DNA of 64,000 nt from Luteimonas terricola (lineage in GTDB: Bacteria; Pseudomonadota; Gammaproteobacteria; Xanthomonadales; Xanthomonadaceae), in contig NZ_SJRX01000006.1 of NCBI RefSeq assembly GCF_004352845.1, forward strand, positions 186,001-250,000, in the 5' to 3' direction. The notes under the pieces are model-generated. The model searched no databases. It was not told the DNA's origin and saw only the letters and a list, made by a program, of their open reading frames with translations. Shown piece after piece: positions 55,590-64,000 of this stretch (its first letter is position 1; each line of letters begins with the position of its first letter). The translations under genes and the position numbers were made by a program.

Positions 55590-55646
55590 ATATTTGCCTG
55601 AATGGCCTTGGCTCTGTGGCGGCCATCACGGCGCCAGCAGGAGGGT

Positions 55647-55671
55647 TGTCGCGGCTGTGGCCGCTCCTACA
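55647..55671 (-). repeat. Single copy of the GTAGGAGC 25-bp dispersed repeat overlapping a gene end
   Basis: Minus-strand sequence TGTAGGAGCGGCCACAGCC and onward, of the family described at 30862-30963. Its TAG (55667-55669) is the stop codon of the YdcZ-type transporter gene. Confidence 0.8.
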
Positions 55672-56128
55672 GCGGCGGCGGGGCTTTCCAGGGGGCGGCG
55701 ACCAGGAGCACGCCGAGCAGTACGAGGATCGCGCCCGTCACCCGCGTCCAGTCCGCCGGCCGTTGCGCCTGCAGCACGCCGTAGTGGTCGAGCAGCATCG
55801 ACGCCACGACTTGCCCGAACACCGCCAGGCAGATCGCGGCGGCGGCGCCCACGCGCGGGATCAGCAGGGTGAACACCGCCACGTAGACCGCGCCCAGAAC
55901 GCCACCGATCCAGATCCACGCGGGGAAGCGCGCGTCGGGCGTGGCGCCGAACGGCGTGCGCGCAACCAGCAGCCACGTACCCAGCATCACGCTGCCGACC
56001 AGGAAGGACACGAAGGCCGCCATCACCGGCCCGTGCAGCGCGGTGGCCAGGCGTGCGTTGACCAGCCCCTGCAGCGGCAGCATGGCGCCGATCGCCACGA
56101 TCGCGAGCATGGCCAGCCAGGGGTTCAC
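55667..56128 (-). CDS. DMT-superfamily YdcZ/DUF606 transporter
   Basis: A 153-residue, five-helix membrane protein of the DUF606 (YdcZ) family: NPWLAMLAIVAIGAMLPLQGLVNARLA at the start, then VMAAFVSFLVGSVMLG, PAWIWIGGVLGAVYVAVFTLLIPRVGAAAAICLAVFGQVVASMLLDH. Such half-size DMT proteins work as dimers; substrate unknown. The start chosen is GTG 56128, with a GGGAG about ten bases upstream; a GTG at 56155 would add nine residues. The stop codon falls inside a dispersed repeat, so the natural C-terminus may once have been longer. Confidence 0.8.
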   Translation of the reverse strand: MNPWLAMLAIVAIGAMLPLQGLVNARLATALHGPVMAAFVSFLVGSVMLGTWLLVARTPFGATPDARFPAWIWIGGVLGAVYVAVFTLLIPRVGAAAAICLAVFGQVVASMLLDHYGVLQAQRPADWTRVTGAILVLLGVLLVAAPWKAPPPL

Positions 56129-56201
56129 CGCGGCCGGCTCCCGGGCGTGGCGCACACGCCAACCGCGGCCGGTCGCCCGCGGCGGCAGTGCGTGGCGGGG
56201 C

Positions 56202-56957
56202 TCACGACGCCGGCTCCCGATGGATCTGCAGCCCCGCGAGCGACTGGCTCACCGGCATCACTTCCAGGCGGTTGATGTTGAGGTGCGGCGGCAGGGTGGC
56301 GATCCACCAGGTGGATTCGGCGATGTCGGCGGCGGTGATCGGCTGCGTGCCGGCATACAGCGCGTCCGATGCGGGCCGGTCGCCACCGGTGCGCACCAGC
56401 GTGAACTCTGTCTCCGCCAGGCCGGGCTCGATCACGCTCACGCGCACGCCGGTGCCGTGCAGGTCCGAACGCAGGTTGAGCGAGAACTGCTCGACGAAGG
56501 CCTTGGTCGCGCCGTAGACGTTGCCGCCGGGATAGGGATACAGGCCGGCGATGGAGCCGATGTTGACGACCGCACCGCGGCGCGCGATCAGCGTCGGCAG
56601 CAGGCGGTGGGTCATGGTCACCAGGGCGGTGACGTTGGTGTCGATCATCTGCCGCCACTGCGCAAGGTCGCTGGCCGGCGCGGGGGCGGTGCCGAGCGCG
56701 AGCCCGGCGTTGTTGACCAGGAGGTCGATGCCGCGGAAGGGCTCGGGAATCGCATCGAGCGCGGCGGCCATGGCGTCGGCGTCGCGGATGTCGAAGCAGG
56801 CGGTGTGCACGCGGTCCGGCCCCAGACGCGCGGCCAGGGCATCGAGCCGGTCCTGGCGGCGTCCGGTGGCGACGGCGCGCCAGCCGGAGGTCACGAAGCG
56901 TTCGACGATCGCGGCGCCGAAGCCGGCGGTGGCGCCGGTGACGAGCAGGGTTTTCAT
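56202..56957 (-). CDS. YdfG-like SDR (NADP-dependent 3-hydroxy acid dehydrogenase type)
   Basis: A 251-residue classical short-chain dehydrogenase, the size of YdfG. The cofactor motif TGATAGFGAAIV is at residues 7-18, NNAG at about 86-89, the Ser in IGSIAGLYPYPGGN, and Y-x3-K is YGATK in NVYGATKAFVEQFS. The C-terminal part with IEPGLAETEFTLVR fits the 3-hydroxy acid dehydrogenase group. It is active-site complete, in contrast to the SDR of the efflux operon. 73 bp separate it from the YdcZ-type gene. Confidence 0.88.
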   Translation of the reverse strand: MKTLLVTGATAGFGAAIVERFVTSGWRAVATGRRQDRLDALAARLGPDRVHTACFDIRDADAMAAALDAIPEPFRGIDLLVNNAGLALGTAPAPASDLAQWRQMIDTNVTALVTMTHRLLPTLIARRGAVVNIGSIAGLYPYPGGNVYGATKAFVEQFSLNLRSDLHGTGVRVSVIEPGLAETEFTLVRTGGDRPASDALYAGTQPITAADIAESTWWIATLPPHLNINRLEVMPVSQSLAGLQIHREPAS

Positions 56958-57027
56958 GCGCCGGATTCTACGCCGGGCGGCGATGGGGCCGGCACGGCGC
57001 GCATCGCGTCGCTCCGGCCGCGGGCGC

Positions 57028-57795
57028 TCAGCGCGCCCGGATCGCCAGCGCTTCGAGGCCGCCGTTGCCGAGCTTCTGCTTGGCCTCGGCCAGCTCGGAC
57101 GCGGTGCCGTAGGGGCCCATGCGCACGCGATGCATGGTGCGGCCCTCGATCTCGGCCCGCTCCACGCGGGCGACCAGGCCAAGCATGGCGATGCGCGCCT
57201 TGAGCGCTTCGGCATCGCTGTTGCTGGCGAAGGAGCCGGCCTGGAGGATGTAGCGGGCGCCGTCGGCGGCCGGCGCAGTGGCCGGTGCCGGGCGCGCGGG
57301 CGCCGGCTGCGTGGTCGTCGGTGCGGTCGCGGGCGTGGCGGTGCCGGCCAGGTCCGCGGCGTCGGCGTCGCGCTCCTGCTGCTGTGCCGCGCGCTCGCGG
57401 TCCAGCAGCTCGCGCTGGCGCTCCTGCTCGGCGCGCGCGCTGGCTGCCAGTTCGGCATCGGTCATCGCCACTTCCTGGCCCGGAAGCAGGTCGTAGAACT
57501 CGTAGCGGGTCCCGGGCGGCGTCTCGCTGCCCGCGGCGCTGGCCGGGCGCGCCGGAGCCGGCGCGTCTTCCGCCACGCTTTCCTCGCCCGCAGTGCTGGC
57601 GGCGGCCGGGCGCGCGTCGGGGTTGGGCGTCGGGCGGAAGAAGCCGGGTTCGCCATCGGACTTGAACAGCTTTGGCGCCGCCATCACCACCAGGATCGTC
57701 AGCAGGACGCCGATGACCATCCACGCCCAGCCGGGCAGCGGCGCGCTGCTGCCGCTGTTGCGCCGGGCCTGGGACTTGCCACGCTTGACTGCCAC
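57028..57795 (-). CDS. SPOR-domain (FtsN-like) membrane protein
   Basis: A 255-residue protein: basic cytoplasmic N-terminus (VKRGKSQARRN), one membrane helix (about 22-40), a long Pro/Ala-rich and Gln/Glu/Arg-rich periplasmic stalk (55-180), and a C-terminal SPOR domain (RYILQAGSFASNSDAEALKARIAMLGL) that binds denuded peptidoglycan at the division site. The size and layout resemble FtsN. It starts with GTG 57795 directly after the argS stop codon, without a gap, so it is coupled to argS, a common neighbour in gammaproteobacteria. Confidence 0.87.
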   Translation of the reverse strand: MAVKRGKSQARRNSGSSAPLPGWAWMVIGVLLTILVVMAAPKLFKSDGEPGFFRPTPNPDARPAAASTAGEESVAEDAPAPARPASAAGSETPPGTRYEFYDLLPGQEVAMTDAELAASARAEQERQRELLDRERAAQQQERDADAADLAGTATPATAPTTTQPAPARPAPATAPAADGARYILQAGSFASNSDAEALKARIAMLGLVARVERAEIEGRTMHRVRMGPYGTASELAEAKQKLGNGGLEALAIRAR

Positions 57796-59484
57796 TTACA
57801 TCGCCTCCGGGGCCTGTACGCCCAATACGCCAAGTCCGTTTGCCAGTACCTGGCGCGTCGCCAGCGCGAGCGCCAGGCGGCCGTCGCGGACGTCTGATTC
57901 ATCGACCAGGAACTGATGGTCGTTGTAATACGACTGGAAGGCCTGTGCCAGTTCCAGCAGGTACTGCGCCACCAGGTGCGGCTCCAGCAGCTGTCCGGCC
58001 GTGGCCAGCAGCTCGGGCCAGCGGCTGATCGACGTCACCAGCTCGAGCGTGGCGGCGCTGTCCAGGTCCAGGGGCTGCGCCAGGCCGTTGTCGAGGTCGA
58101 AGGCCAGGCCGCGCTCGCCCATCTGCCGCAGCAGGCCGCAGATGCGCGCGTGCGAGAGCTGCACGTAGTAGACCGGGTTGTCGAGCGACTGGCTGCGCGC
58201 CAGGTCGATGTCGAATACCAGCTGCGAGTCGGGCTTGCGCGCGACCAGGAACCAGCGCGTGGCGTCGCGGCCGGCTTCGTCAACCAGGTCGCGCAGGGTC
58301 AGGTAGCTGCCTGCGCGCTTGCTGAGCTTCACCTCTTCGCCGCCGCGCATCACGGTGACCATCTGGTGCAGCACGTATTCGGGGTAGCCCTGCGGAATGC
58401 CCTTGCCGAGCGCCTGCAGGCCGGCCTTCACACGCGCCAGCGAGCCGTGGTGGTCGGCACCGAGCTCGGTGATCGCGCGCTCGTAGCCGCGCTCCCACTT
58501 CGACAGGTGGTAGGCGACGTCGGGCACGAAGTAGGTATACGTGCCGTCGGACTTGCGCATCACGCGGTCCTTGTCGTCGCCGAAGTCCGTGGTGCGCAGC
58601 CACAGCGCGCCGCCTGCCTCGTAGGCGTGGCCGCCCTCGACCAGCTGGCGCACGGTGTCCTCGACCTTGCCGTCGGCATACAGCGACGATTCCAGGTAAT
58701 ACACGTCGAAACCGATGCCAAAGGCGGCGAGGTCGCCGTTCTGCTCGTTGCGCAGGTACGCCACGGCGAAGCGGCGGATGGCGTCGATGTCCTCGGCGTC
58801 GCCGGTGCCCTGGATCACATGGCCTTCGACGTCGATGCTGGCGCCATCGAGGAAGGCGCGGGCCACGTCGGCGATGTAGTCGCCGCGGTAGCCGTCTTCG
58901 GGCCAGCCGTCGTCGTCGGGGCGGATGCCGCGCGCGCGCGCCTGCACCGACTTCGCCAGGTTTTCGATCTGCACGCCGGCGTCGTTGTAGTAGTACTCGC
59001 GTTTCACGTCCCAGCCGTTGGCGTCGAGCACGCGCGCGATGCAGTCGCCGATCATCGCGGCGCGGCCGTGGCCGACGTGCAGCGGACCGGTGGGGTTGGC
59101 GGAGACGTACTCGACGCCGGCCACGCGCCCGCCGCCGCTGGCGTTGCGGCCGTAGGCCTGGCCCTGCGCGTGCACTTCGCGGAGCTGGCGCTGCCATGCC
59201 GCCGGCGAGAGGCGGACGTTGAGGAAGCCCGGACCCGCGATCTCGACCGCGGCGATGTCGCCGCCGAGCGGGATGGCGGCGGCGAGCGCCTGCGCGATCG
59301 CACGCGGGTTGCTGCGCGCGGGTTTGGCCAGCAGCATCGCGGCGTTGCTGGAGAAGTCGCCATGCGCGCGCTCCTTGGGCCGCTCGATCACGAAATCGGG
59401 CGTGGCCAGGTCGGCGGGCAGGGTGCCTTGTTCGCGGAGGGAGGCGATGCCCTGATCGACCAGGGCCTTGAGCGTGGATTTCAC
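57796..59484 (-). CDS. argS: Arginyl-tRNA synthetase
   Basis: A 562-residue class I ArgRS. The HIGH-like motif is [18 protein letters not shown], the KMSKS-like loop is [16 protein letters not shown] and the C-terminal DALR anticodon-binding domain holds [14 protein letters not shown]. The start is GTG 59484 ([12 protein letters not shown]), equal to the usual family start; an upstream GTG at 59517 would add eleven residues. The frame extends far upstream without a start that makes sense. It is followed by the SPOR gene. Confidence 0.95.
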   Translation of the reverse strand: MKSTLKALVDQGIASLREQGTLPADLATPDFVIERPKERAHGDFSSNAAMLLAKPARSNPRAIAQALAAAIPLGGDIAAVEIAGPGFLNVRLSPAAWQRQLREVHAQGQAYGRNASGGGRVAGVEYVSANPTGPLHVGHGRAAMIGDCIARVLDANGWDVKREYYYNDAGVQIENLAKSVQARARGIRPDDDGWPEDGYRGDYIADVARAFLDGASIDVEGHVIQGTGDAEDIDAIRRFAVAYLRNEQNGDLAAFGIGFDVYYLESSLYADGKVEDTVRQLVEGGHAYEAGGALWLRTTDFGDDKDRVMRKSDGTYTYFVPDVAYHLSKWERGYERAITELGADHHGSLARVKAGLQALGKGIPQGYPEYVLHQMVTVMRGGEEVKLSKRAGSYLTLRDLVDEAGRDATRWFLVARKPDSQLVFDIDLARSQSLDNPVYYVQLSHARICGLLRQMGERGLAFDLDNGLAQPLDLDSAATLELVTSISRWPELLATAGQLLEPHLVAQYLLELAQAFQSYYNDHQFLVDESDVRDGRLALALATRQVLANGLGVLGVQAPEAM

Positions 59485-59555
59485 AGGGATCGGGGCAGGA
59501 ACGTACGGCCGCACATTGTACGCGAGGCGCGTGCCCCGCCCGGTGATGGCGGGCC

Positions 59556-60230
59556 TCACACCCAGCCGCGGGCGGCCAGCGACACCGGCGCGCCGTCGCC
59601 GATCACGAAGTGGTCGAGCAGGCGCACGTCGACCAGGTGCAGGGCCTGCTTCAGCCGGGCGGTGACCGCGCGGTCGGCGGCGCTGGGTTCGCTGCTGCCG
59701 CTGGGATGGTTGTGGCCGACGATGACCGCCGCCGCGTTGTGCCCCAGCGCACGGCGCACGACCTCGCGCGGATGCACCTCGGCGCCGTCGACGGTGCCGC
59801 GGAACAGTTCCTCGAAGGCCAGGGCGCGGTGGCGGGTATCCAGGAAGAGCGCGGCGAATACCTCGCTGGGATGCCCCCGCAGGCGCTGGGCGAAGTAGCG
59901 GCCGGCGGCGTGGGGATCGGTCAGGGCCTCGCCGCGCTCCAGCCCTGCGGCCAGGTGGCGGCTGGCGAGCTCCAGCGCGGCGGTCAGCTGGCAGGCGCTG
60001 GCCGGGCCGAGGCCCGGCAGCTTTACCAGCTCGGTGGCGGGGCGGTCGAGCAGGCGCCGCAGCGGGCCGTGGTCGGCCAGCAGGCGGCGCGCGGTGGCGA
60101 CCGCGTCCAGCCCGCGCACGCCGGAGCCGAGGAACAGCGCAAGCAGCTCCGCGTCCGACAGCACCGCGGCGCCGCGGGCGAGCAGTTTTTCGCGCGGACG
60201 TTCGCCGCTGGGCCAGTCGCGGATGTGCAT
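59556..60230 (-). CDS. radC: RadC/JAMM-domain protein
   Basis: A 224-residue RadC protein of full length. A helix-hairpin-helix region ([23 protein letters not shown]) is followed by a JAB1/MPN domain whose metal motif is [18 protein letters not shown] (H-x-H-x10-D form). The name comes from an early link to DNA repair that has not held up; the true role is unknown. [21 protein letters not shown] is the standard start (ATG 60230). It is divergent from coaC. Confidence 0.93.
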   Translation of the reverse strand: MHIRDWPSGERPREKLLARGAAVLSDAELLALFLGSGVRGLDAVATARRLLADHGPLRRLLDRPATELVKLPGLGPASACQLTAALELASRHLAAGLERGEALTDPHAAGRYFAQRLRGHPSEVFAALFLDTRHRALAFEELFRGTVDGAEVHPREVVRRALGHNAAAVIVGHNHPSGSSEPSAADRAVTARLKQALHLVDVRLLDHFVIGDGAPVSLAARGWV

Positions 60231-60435
60231 GGGCGTGTGCCTCGGAGTGGATGGTCGTCGGCCGCCGACGCATCGCGGCAGGGGTGGAACCGCGAGGCGG
60301 GTCGGAAGGGGGCGCCTGCGCCGGCAGCCGACGTGGGGCCATTGCATGCGATCGACGGGCGCGCCGCCGCCGGGGGAGCATGGCCGTTCGGGTAAGCTGT
60401 CCGACCCCTGCCGGGTCAGGACACTCCGATCGCGC

Positions 60436-60996
60436 ATGGCCAAGACGGACAGCCAACTCGAAGGCGAGCGCATCCTGCTGTGCGTGTGCGGCGGCATCGC
60501 CGCGTACAAGTCGGCCGACCTGGTGCGTCGCCTGCGCGACGCCGGTGCGCAGGTGACGGTGGCGATGACCGAGGGCGCGGCGCACTTCGTCGGTGCCACC
60601 ACCTTCCAGGCGCTGTCGGGCCAGGCCGTGCGCACGTCGCTCTGGGATCCCGCCGCCGAGGCCGCGATGGGCCACATCGAACTCGCGCGCTGGGCGACCC
60701 GGGTGCTGGTCGCGCCGGCCACGGCCAACACCCTGGCCAAGCTCGCGAACGGCTTGGCCGACAACCTGGTCACCACCCTGTGCCTGGCCACCACGGCACC
60801 GCTGGCGCTGGCGCCGGCGATGAACCACCGCATGTGGCTGCACCCCGCGACGCAGGCCAACATGGCGCTGCTGCGCGAACGCGGCGCGCTGGTGGTCGGC
60901 CCCGTGGATGGCCCGCTGGCCGAGGGCGAATCCGGCCCGGGACGCATGGCCGAGCCGCTGGACATCGTCGCCGCGCTGGCGGCCGCGAACGCATGA
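60436..60996 (+). CDS. coaBC: Phosphopantothenoylcysteine decarboxylase (CoaC part of a split coaBC)
   Basis: A 186-residue flavoprotein that decarboxylates 4'-phosphopantothenoylcysteine in CoA synthesis. Motifs: [18 protein letters not shown] at the N-terminus, the catalytic His in [38 protein letters not shown] and the substrate-binding [11 protein letters not shown]. In most bacteria this is fused to CoaB. Here the frame ends in TGA 60994-60996 and the CoaB part begins in another frame at the overlapping ATG. Upstream 205 bp to radC hold no gene. Confidence 0.9.
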   Translation: MAKTDSQLEGERILLCVCGGIAAYKSADLVRRLRDAGAQVTVAMTEGAAHFVGATTFQALSGQAVRTSLWDPAAEAAMGHIELARWATRVLVAPATANTLAKLANGLADNLVTTLCLATTAPLALAPAMNHRMWLHPATQANMALLRERGALVVGPVDGPLAEGESGPGRMAEPLDIVAALAAANA

Positions 60997-61652
60997 GCCG
61001 CGACGCACTCGCCGGCCTGCGCGTGCTGGTCAGCGCAGGCCCGACCTTCGAAGACATCGACCCGGTGCGTTTCATCGGCAACCGCAGCAGCGGCAAGACG
61101 GGTTTCGCGATTGCCGCCGCCGCCGCGCGCCGCGGCGCGGAGACGGTGCTGGTCGCCGGGCCGGTGGCGCTGGAGACGCCGGCGGGCGTCGACCGCCGCG
61201 ACGTGCGCTCGGCCGCGCAGATGCACGCCGCCGTGCTTGCCGCGCTTCCGGCGGACATCTATATCGGTGCCGCCGCGGTCGCCGACTTCACTCCGGCCAC
61301 CGTGGCCGAAGGCAAGATCAAGAAGCGGCCGGGCAGTGAGGGCCTGGTGCTGGAGCTGGTGCGCACCGCCGACATCCTCGCCGACGTCGCCTCGCACGCA
61401 CTGCGGCCGCGCCTGGTCGTCGGCTTCGCCGCCGAGACCGGCGACCTCGACGCCAACGCCCGCGAAAAACTGCAGCGCAAGCGCATCGACATGATCGCCG
61501 CCAACCGGGTCGGCATTGCCGGCAGCGGTTTCGAAGCCGACGACAACACCCTCCACGTCTTCAGCGCCGACGACAGGCAGGTGCTCGGCCCGGCGCCAAA
61601 GACCGAGCTCGCCGACGCGCTGCTCGACCTCGTCGCCGCGCAGCTGCGATGA
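60993..61652 (+). CDS. coaBC: Phosphopantothenate-cysteine ligase (CoaB part of a split coaBC)
   Basis: A 219-residue ligase domain that joins cysteine to phosphopantothenate using CTP. It starts [35 protein letters not shown] in pieces typical of the domain start in fused Coa[21 protein letters not shown] and [10 protein letters not shown] are the nucleotide/substrate blocks. It overlaps the CoaC part by four bases (ATGA), in the -1 frame. Either the bifunctional gene has genuinely split, with coupled translation, or one base is missing near 60990. All residues for both activities appear intact. Confidence 0.88.
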   Translation: MSRDALAGLRVLVSAGPTFEDIDPVRFIGNRSSGKTGFAIAAAAARRGAETVLVAGPVALETPAGVDRRDVRSAAQMHAAVLAALPADIYIGAAAVADFTPATVAEGKIKKRPGSEGLVLELVRTADILADVASHALRPRLVVGFAAETGDLDANAREKLQRKRIDMIAANRVGIAGSGFEADDNTLHVFSADDRQVLGPAPKTELADALLDLVAAQLR

Positions 61653-61677
61653 ACCCATGCCAGGACGCCCGCCGCCC

Positions 61678-62136
61678 ATGCAGCACACGCTCGACCTGAA
61701 GATCCTCGATCCGCGCATCGGCGGCGAATGGCCGCTGCCGGCCTATGCCACCGACGGCAGCGCCGGCCTCGACCTGCGCGCGGCGATCGACGCGCCGCTG
61801 GAGCTCGCCGGCGGCGACACCGCGCTGGTGCCCAGCGGTATCGCCATCCACATCGCCGATCCCGGCCTGTGCGCGATGGTGCTGCCGCGCTCGGGACTCG
61901 GCCACCGCCACGGGCTGGTGCTGGGCAACGGCACCGGCCTGATCGATGCCGATTACCAGGGCCCGCTGATGGTGAGCCTCTGGAACCGCTCGCGCGCGAC
62001 CTACATCGTGCAGCCCGGCGACCGCATCGCGCAGCTGGTGCTGGCACCGGTCGTGCGCGCGGGGCTGCGGGTAGTGGATACTTTCGAACAAAGCGCGCGG
62101 GGCACGGGTGGCTTTGGCCACACCGGCACGCGCTGA
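61678..62136 (+). CDS. dut: dUTP diphosphatase
   Basis: A 152-residue trimeric dUTPase. Motif 1 is [13 protein letters not shown], motif 2 PRSGLG, motif 3 [17 protein letters not shown] with the catalytic Asp, motif 4 [11 protein letters not shown] and motif 5 [10 protein letters not shown] at the C-terminus. ATG 61678 ([11 protein letters not shown]) is preferred; an upstream ATG at 61657 would add seven Pro/Arg residues. dut directly after coaBC is a common gammaproteobacterial order. Confidence 0.96.
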   Translation: MQHTLDLKILDPRIGGEWPLPAYATDGSAGLDLRAAIDAPLELAGGDTALVPSGIAIHIADPGLCAMVLPRSGLGHRHGLVLGNGTGLIDADYQGPLMVSLWNRSRATYIVQPGDRIAQLVLAPVVRAGLRVVDTFEQSARGTGGFGHTGTR

Positions 62137-62149
62137 GGGGAGACACCGG

Positions 62150-64000
62150 ATGGATCTGAAGGCTTCGAACAAGACCCGGCAGCTCATGGTGCACGGACGG
62201 CCCTGGCTGATGCTGCTTGGCGCAGCGGCGGTGCTGCTGGCGCTGTGGCTGGCCTGGACCGGCTGGCGGCAGATCCAGGACGGCACGCGCCGCGACCAGC
62301 TGTCCATCAACCGCGACGCGCTGGTGCAGTCGGTCGCGCGTTCGCTGGGCAACGAGCTGGAGCGGATGGGTGAACGCGTGGACTCGGCGCCGGTGCGCGA
62401 GGCGCTGGCCGCCGGGGACTTCGACGCCGCGGCCGAGGCGCTGGGCCGGGACTGGCCGAACATCGAGCATGCCGCGATCCACGACGTCGACCTGGCCGAG
62501 GCCTACGACACGGTCGCCGAGGCCGGCTACGGCCGCATCGCCGTCGCCGAAGCCGCGATCACCGAGGGCAAGCCGGTGCTGGGCGTGGTGCGCGACGGAG
62601 GCGGTCCACGACTGGCCCTGGCGGCGCCCGCACGCGTCGACGATGCCGTCGTCGGGGTCGCCTACGTGCGCCTGCCGCTTGCGCGCGCGACCTCGGGCCT
62701 GGACACCGTCGACGTGCCGGGTTCGACCTATCTCGCGCTGCGCCAGGACGGTTTCACGCTGGCCGAGCGCGGCGATGCGAAGTACGCCGTGTCGGCCGAA
62801 CGCATGGCGGTGCCCGTGCCCGGCACCGGCCTGCGCGTGGCCGCCGGCCTGCCGCCGCGACCGGCGGCGCTGTTCGGACTGGGGGCGGTGCCGTCGTTCG
62901 TGGTGGCCGCGATCCTGCTGCTGCTCGGCTACCTGCTTTCACGCCTGCCGTCGATCGTCGGCAGGCCGGAACACGAGGACACGGGTGACGCGCCCACGCT
63001 GGAACAGGCGCTGGAGCTGGAGCCCGGGGACGGGGTCGACGGGGCCGGTGAGGCCGGTGAGGCCGGTGAGGCCGGTGAGGCCAGCGAGGTCGCGGCCGCG
63101 CCGGTGCGCGCAGTGGCCGCCGTCAAGGTGCCGGTGGCGATCGATCCCGGCATCTTCCGCGCCTACGACATCCGCGGCATCGTCGGCCAGTCGCTGGACG
63201 TCGGCGTTGCCGAGCTGATCGGCCACGCCATCGGCTCGCTGATGCACGAGCAGGGCCTGAAAGACATCGTGATCGGCCGCGACGGCCGCCTGTCCGGCCC
63301 CGACATGGTGGCCGGCCTCACCACCGGCCTGCGCAAGGCCGGGCGCGACGTCATCGACATCGGCATGGTGCCCACGCCGGTGGTGTACTTCGGCGCCTAC
63401 CACCTGCGTACCGGCTGCTGCGTGTCGGTGACCGGCAGCCACAACCCGCCCGACTACAACGGCTTCAAGATCGTGGTCGGCGGCGAGACCCTCTCGGGCG
63501 CCGCGGTCACCGACCTGTACGCGCGCATCGCCGAGGACCGCCTGCACACCGCGCCCGCGCCGGGCGGCGTGACCGAACGCGACATCGCCGACGACTACGT
63601 CGAGCGCATCGCCTCCGACGTCCAGGTCGACCGCCCGCTGAAGGTCGTGGTGGACGCGGGCAACGGCGTCGCCGGCGAAATCGGCCCGCGCGTGCTCGAG
63701 GCCATCGGCGCCACCGTCGAGCGGCTGTTCTGCGAGATCGACGGCACCTTCCCAAACCACCATCCGGACCCGAGCGAGCCGCACAACCTCGTCGACCTGA
63801 TCGAGATGGTGAAGCGCTTCGACGCCGACCTGGGCATCGCCTTCGACGGCGACGGCGACCGCCTGGGCGTGGTCACGAGGGACGGCGAGAACATCTTCCC
63901 CGACCGCCTGCTGATGCTGTTCTCCGCCGACGTGCTCGAGCGCAACCCGGGCGCGGTGATCGTGTACGACGTGAAGTGCACCGGGCGCCTGCAGGGCCAC
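62150..64000 (+). CDS. algC: Membrane-anchored phosphomannomutase/phosphoglucomutase (AlgC-like), cut by the right edge
   Basis: 617 codons visible, with no stop before the window ends. Residues 1-325 are an N-terminal extension with two membrane helices (about 18-38 and 240-262) enclosing a periplasmic region, then an acidic linker with four 9-bp tandem repeats. The phosphohexomutase domain starts near residue 326 (VPVAIDPGIFRAYDIRG); the phosphoserine is about S430 in VTGSHNPPDYNGFK, and the metal loop is DGDGDR at about 566. It interconverts mannose or glucose 1- and 6-phosphates for exopolysaccharide and LPS. The long N-terminal extension is typical of the Xanthomonad version. It begins 13 bp after dut. 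Confidence 0.9.
   Translation, partial: MDLKASNKTRQLMVHGRPWLMLLGAAAVLLALWLAWTGWRQIQDGTRRDQLSINRDALVQSVARSLGNELERMGERVDSAPVREALAAGDFDAAAEALGRDWPNIEHAAIHDVDLAEAYDTVAEAGYGRIAVAEAAITEGKPVLGVVRDGGGPRLALAAPARVDDAVVGVAYVRLPLARATSGLDTVDVPGSTYLALRQDGFTLAERGDAKYAVSAERMAVPVPGTGLRVAAGLPPRPAALFGLGAVPSFVVAAILLLLGYLLSRLPSIVGRPEHEDTGDAPTLEQALELEPGDGVDGAGEAGEAGEAGEASEVAAAPVRAVAAVKVPVAIDPGIFRAYDIRGIVGQSLDVGVAELIGHAIGSLMHEQGLKDIVIGRDGRLSGPDMVAGLTTGLRKAGRDVIDIGMVPTPVVYFGAYHLRTGCCVSVTGSHNPPDYNGFKIVVGGETLSGAAVTDLYARIAEDRLHTAPAPGGVTERDIADDYVERIASDVQVDRPLKVVVDAGNGVAGEIGPRVLEAIGATVERLFCEIDGTFPNHHPDPSEPHNLVDLIEMVKRFDADLGIAFDGDGDRLGVVTRDGENIFPDRLLMLFSADVLERNPGAVIVYDVKCTGRLQGH
63047..63082 (+). repeat. In-frame 9-bp tandem repeat in the algC linker
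   Basis: Four exact copies of GGTGAGGCC, encoding Gly-Glu-Ala four times in an acidic linker between the membrane part and the catalytic domain. Such a repeat may vary in copy number between strains without breaking the frame. Confidence 0.9.

Noticed and set aside
57796-61008. A 1070-codon minus-strand frame covering argS, radC and beyond as one protein
   Set aside because: Only 57796-59484 looks like protein (ArgRS). Upstream it shadows radC in another frame and the coaC region in antisense, with Arg/Pro/Ala-rich noise.
63047-63082. CRISPR-like repeats
   Set aside because: Four 9-bp units with no spacers, inside a coding frame. No CRISPR array or cas gene occurs anywhere in the window.

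Overview
The window is GC-rich, densely packed bacterial chromosome of Xanthomonadaceae/Lysobacteraceae character (Luteimonas, Lysobacter, Xanthomonas or Stenotrophomonas relatives). The main pointers are an OleA of 338 residues that closely resembles the Xanthomonas campestris enzyme, a complete oleABCD set, an RND pump operon laid out like Stenotrophomonas smeVWX with a divergent LysR gene, an aceB-aceA pair with a divergent LysR gene, and dispersed 25-bp 'GTAGGAGC' repeats. No rRNA, tRNA, CRISPR array, prophage or intact transposase was seen. Names rest on motif and family recognition by eye, without database searches.

Layout. 0-3.2 kb: end of an M16 peptidase, a small lipoprotein, and oleA followed by a strong intrinsic terminator. 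3.2-23.9 kb is a mosaic lying between oleA and the other ole genes. It holds a TSUP transporter and a VKOR-thioredoxin fusion, then a Fic protein next to an MmeI-like restriction-modification enzyme whose second half has a different base composition, then a broken isochorismatase gene. Next comes a sulfane-sulfur module around a BigR-type repressor (two persulfide-dioxygenase-like MBL enzymes, two DUF442 proteins, split YeeE/YedE transporter genes, a TSUP exporter). A two-component system follows, divergent from a four-gene periplasmic thiol-redox operon (DsbD, a TlpA protein with an Lgt-like membrane half, a DsbG lipoprotein, an exported DsrE protein). Two exported hydrolases end the mosaic.

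23.9-28.2 kb: oleB, an opposed YkgJ-type gene, oleC and oleD, which with oleA make long-chain olefins from acyl-CoA. 28.2-33.9 kb: small housekeeping genes (DUF1328, ubiJ-ubiB, a TruC-like pseudouridine synthase, arfB, an acyltransferase, an exported isoaspartyl peptidase). 33.9-43.8 kb: an exported M28 peptidase, then the smeVWX-like efflux operon and its LysR regulator. 43.9-48.0 kb: the glyoxylate shunt. 48.0-49.2 kb: a RES/Xre toxin-antitoxin pair. 49.2-54.4 kb: comM, ubiK, glnB, speE and speA. 54.5-55.6 kb: a zeta-like toxin paired with a Phd-like antitoxin. 55.6-64 kb: a YdcZ-type transporter, an SDR, a SPOR protein, argS, radC, coaBC split into two overlapping genes, dut, and the start of a membrane-anchored phosphohexomutase cut by the window edge.

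Functional links. BigR, the persulfide dioxygenases and the sulfur transporters should sense and oxidise reactive sulfur. The adjacent OmpR/PmrA-type two-component system has a PmrA-like direct-repeat box in front of dsbD, so thiol-redox control of the envelope and sulfur detoxification sit side by side. The points most worth a second look are the roughly 20.8-kb separation of oleA from oleBCD, the repeat-like insertion inside oleC, the PmrA-like box, the Lgt-like/TlpA fusion, the acidic small ORF in the efflux operon, the zeta/Phd pairing, and repeat copies that supply a start or stop codon to neighbouring genes.
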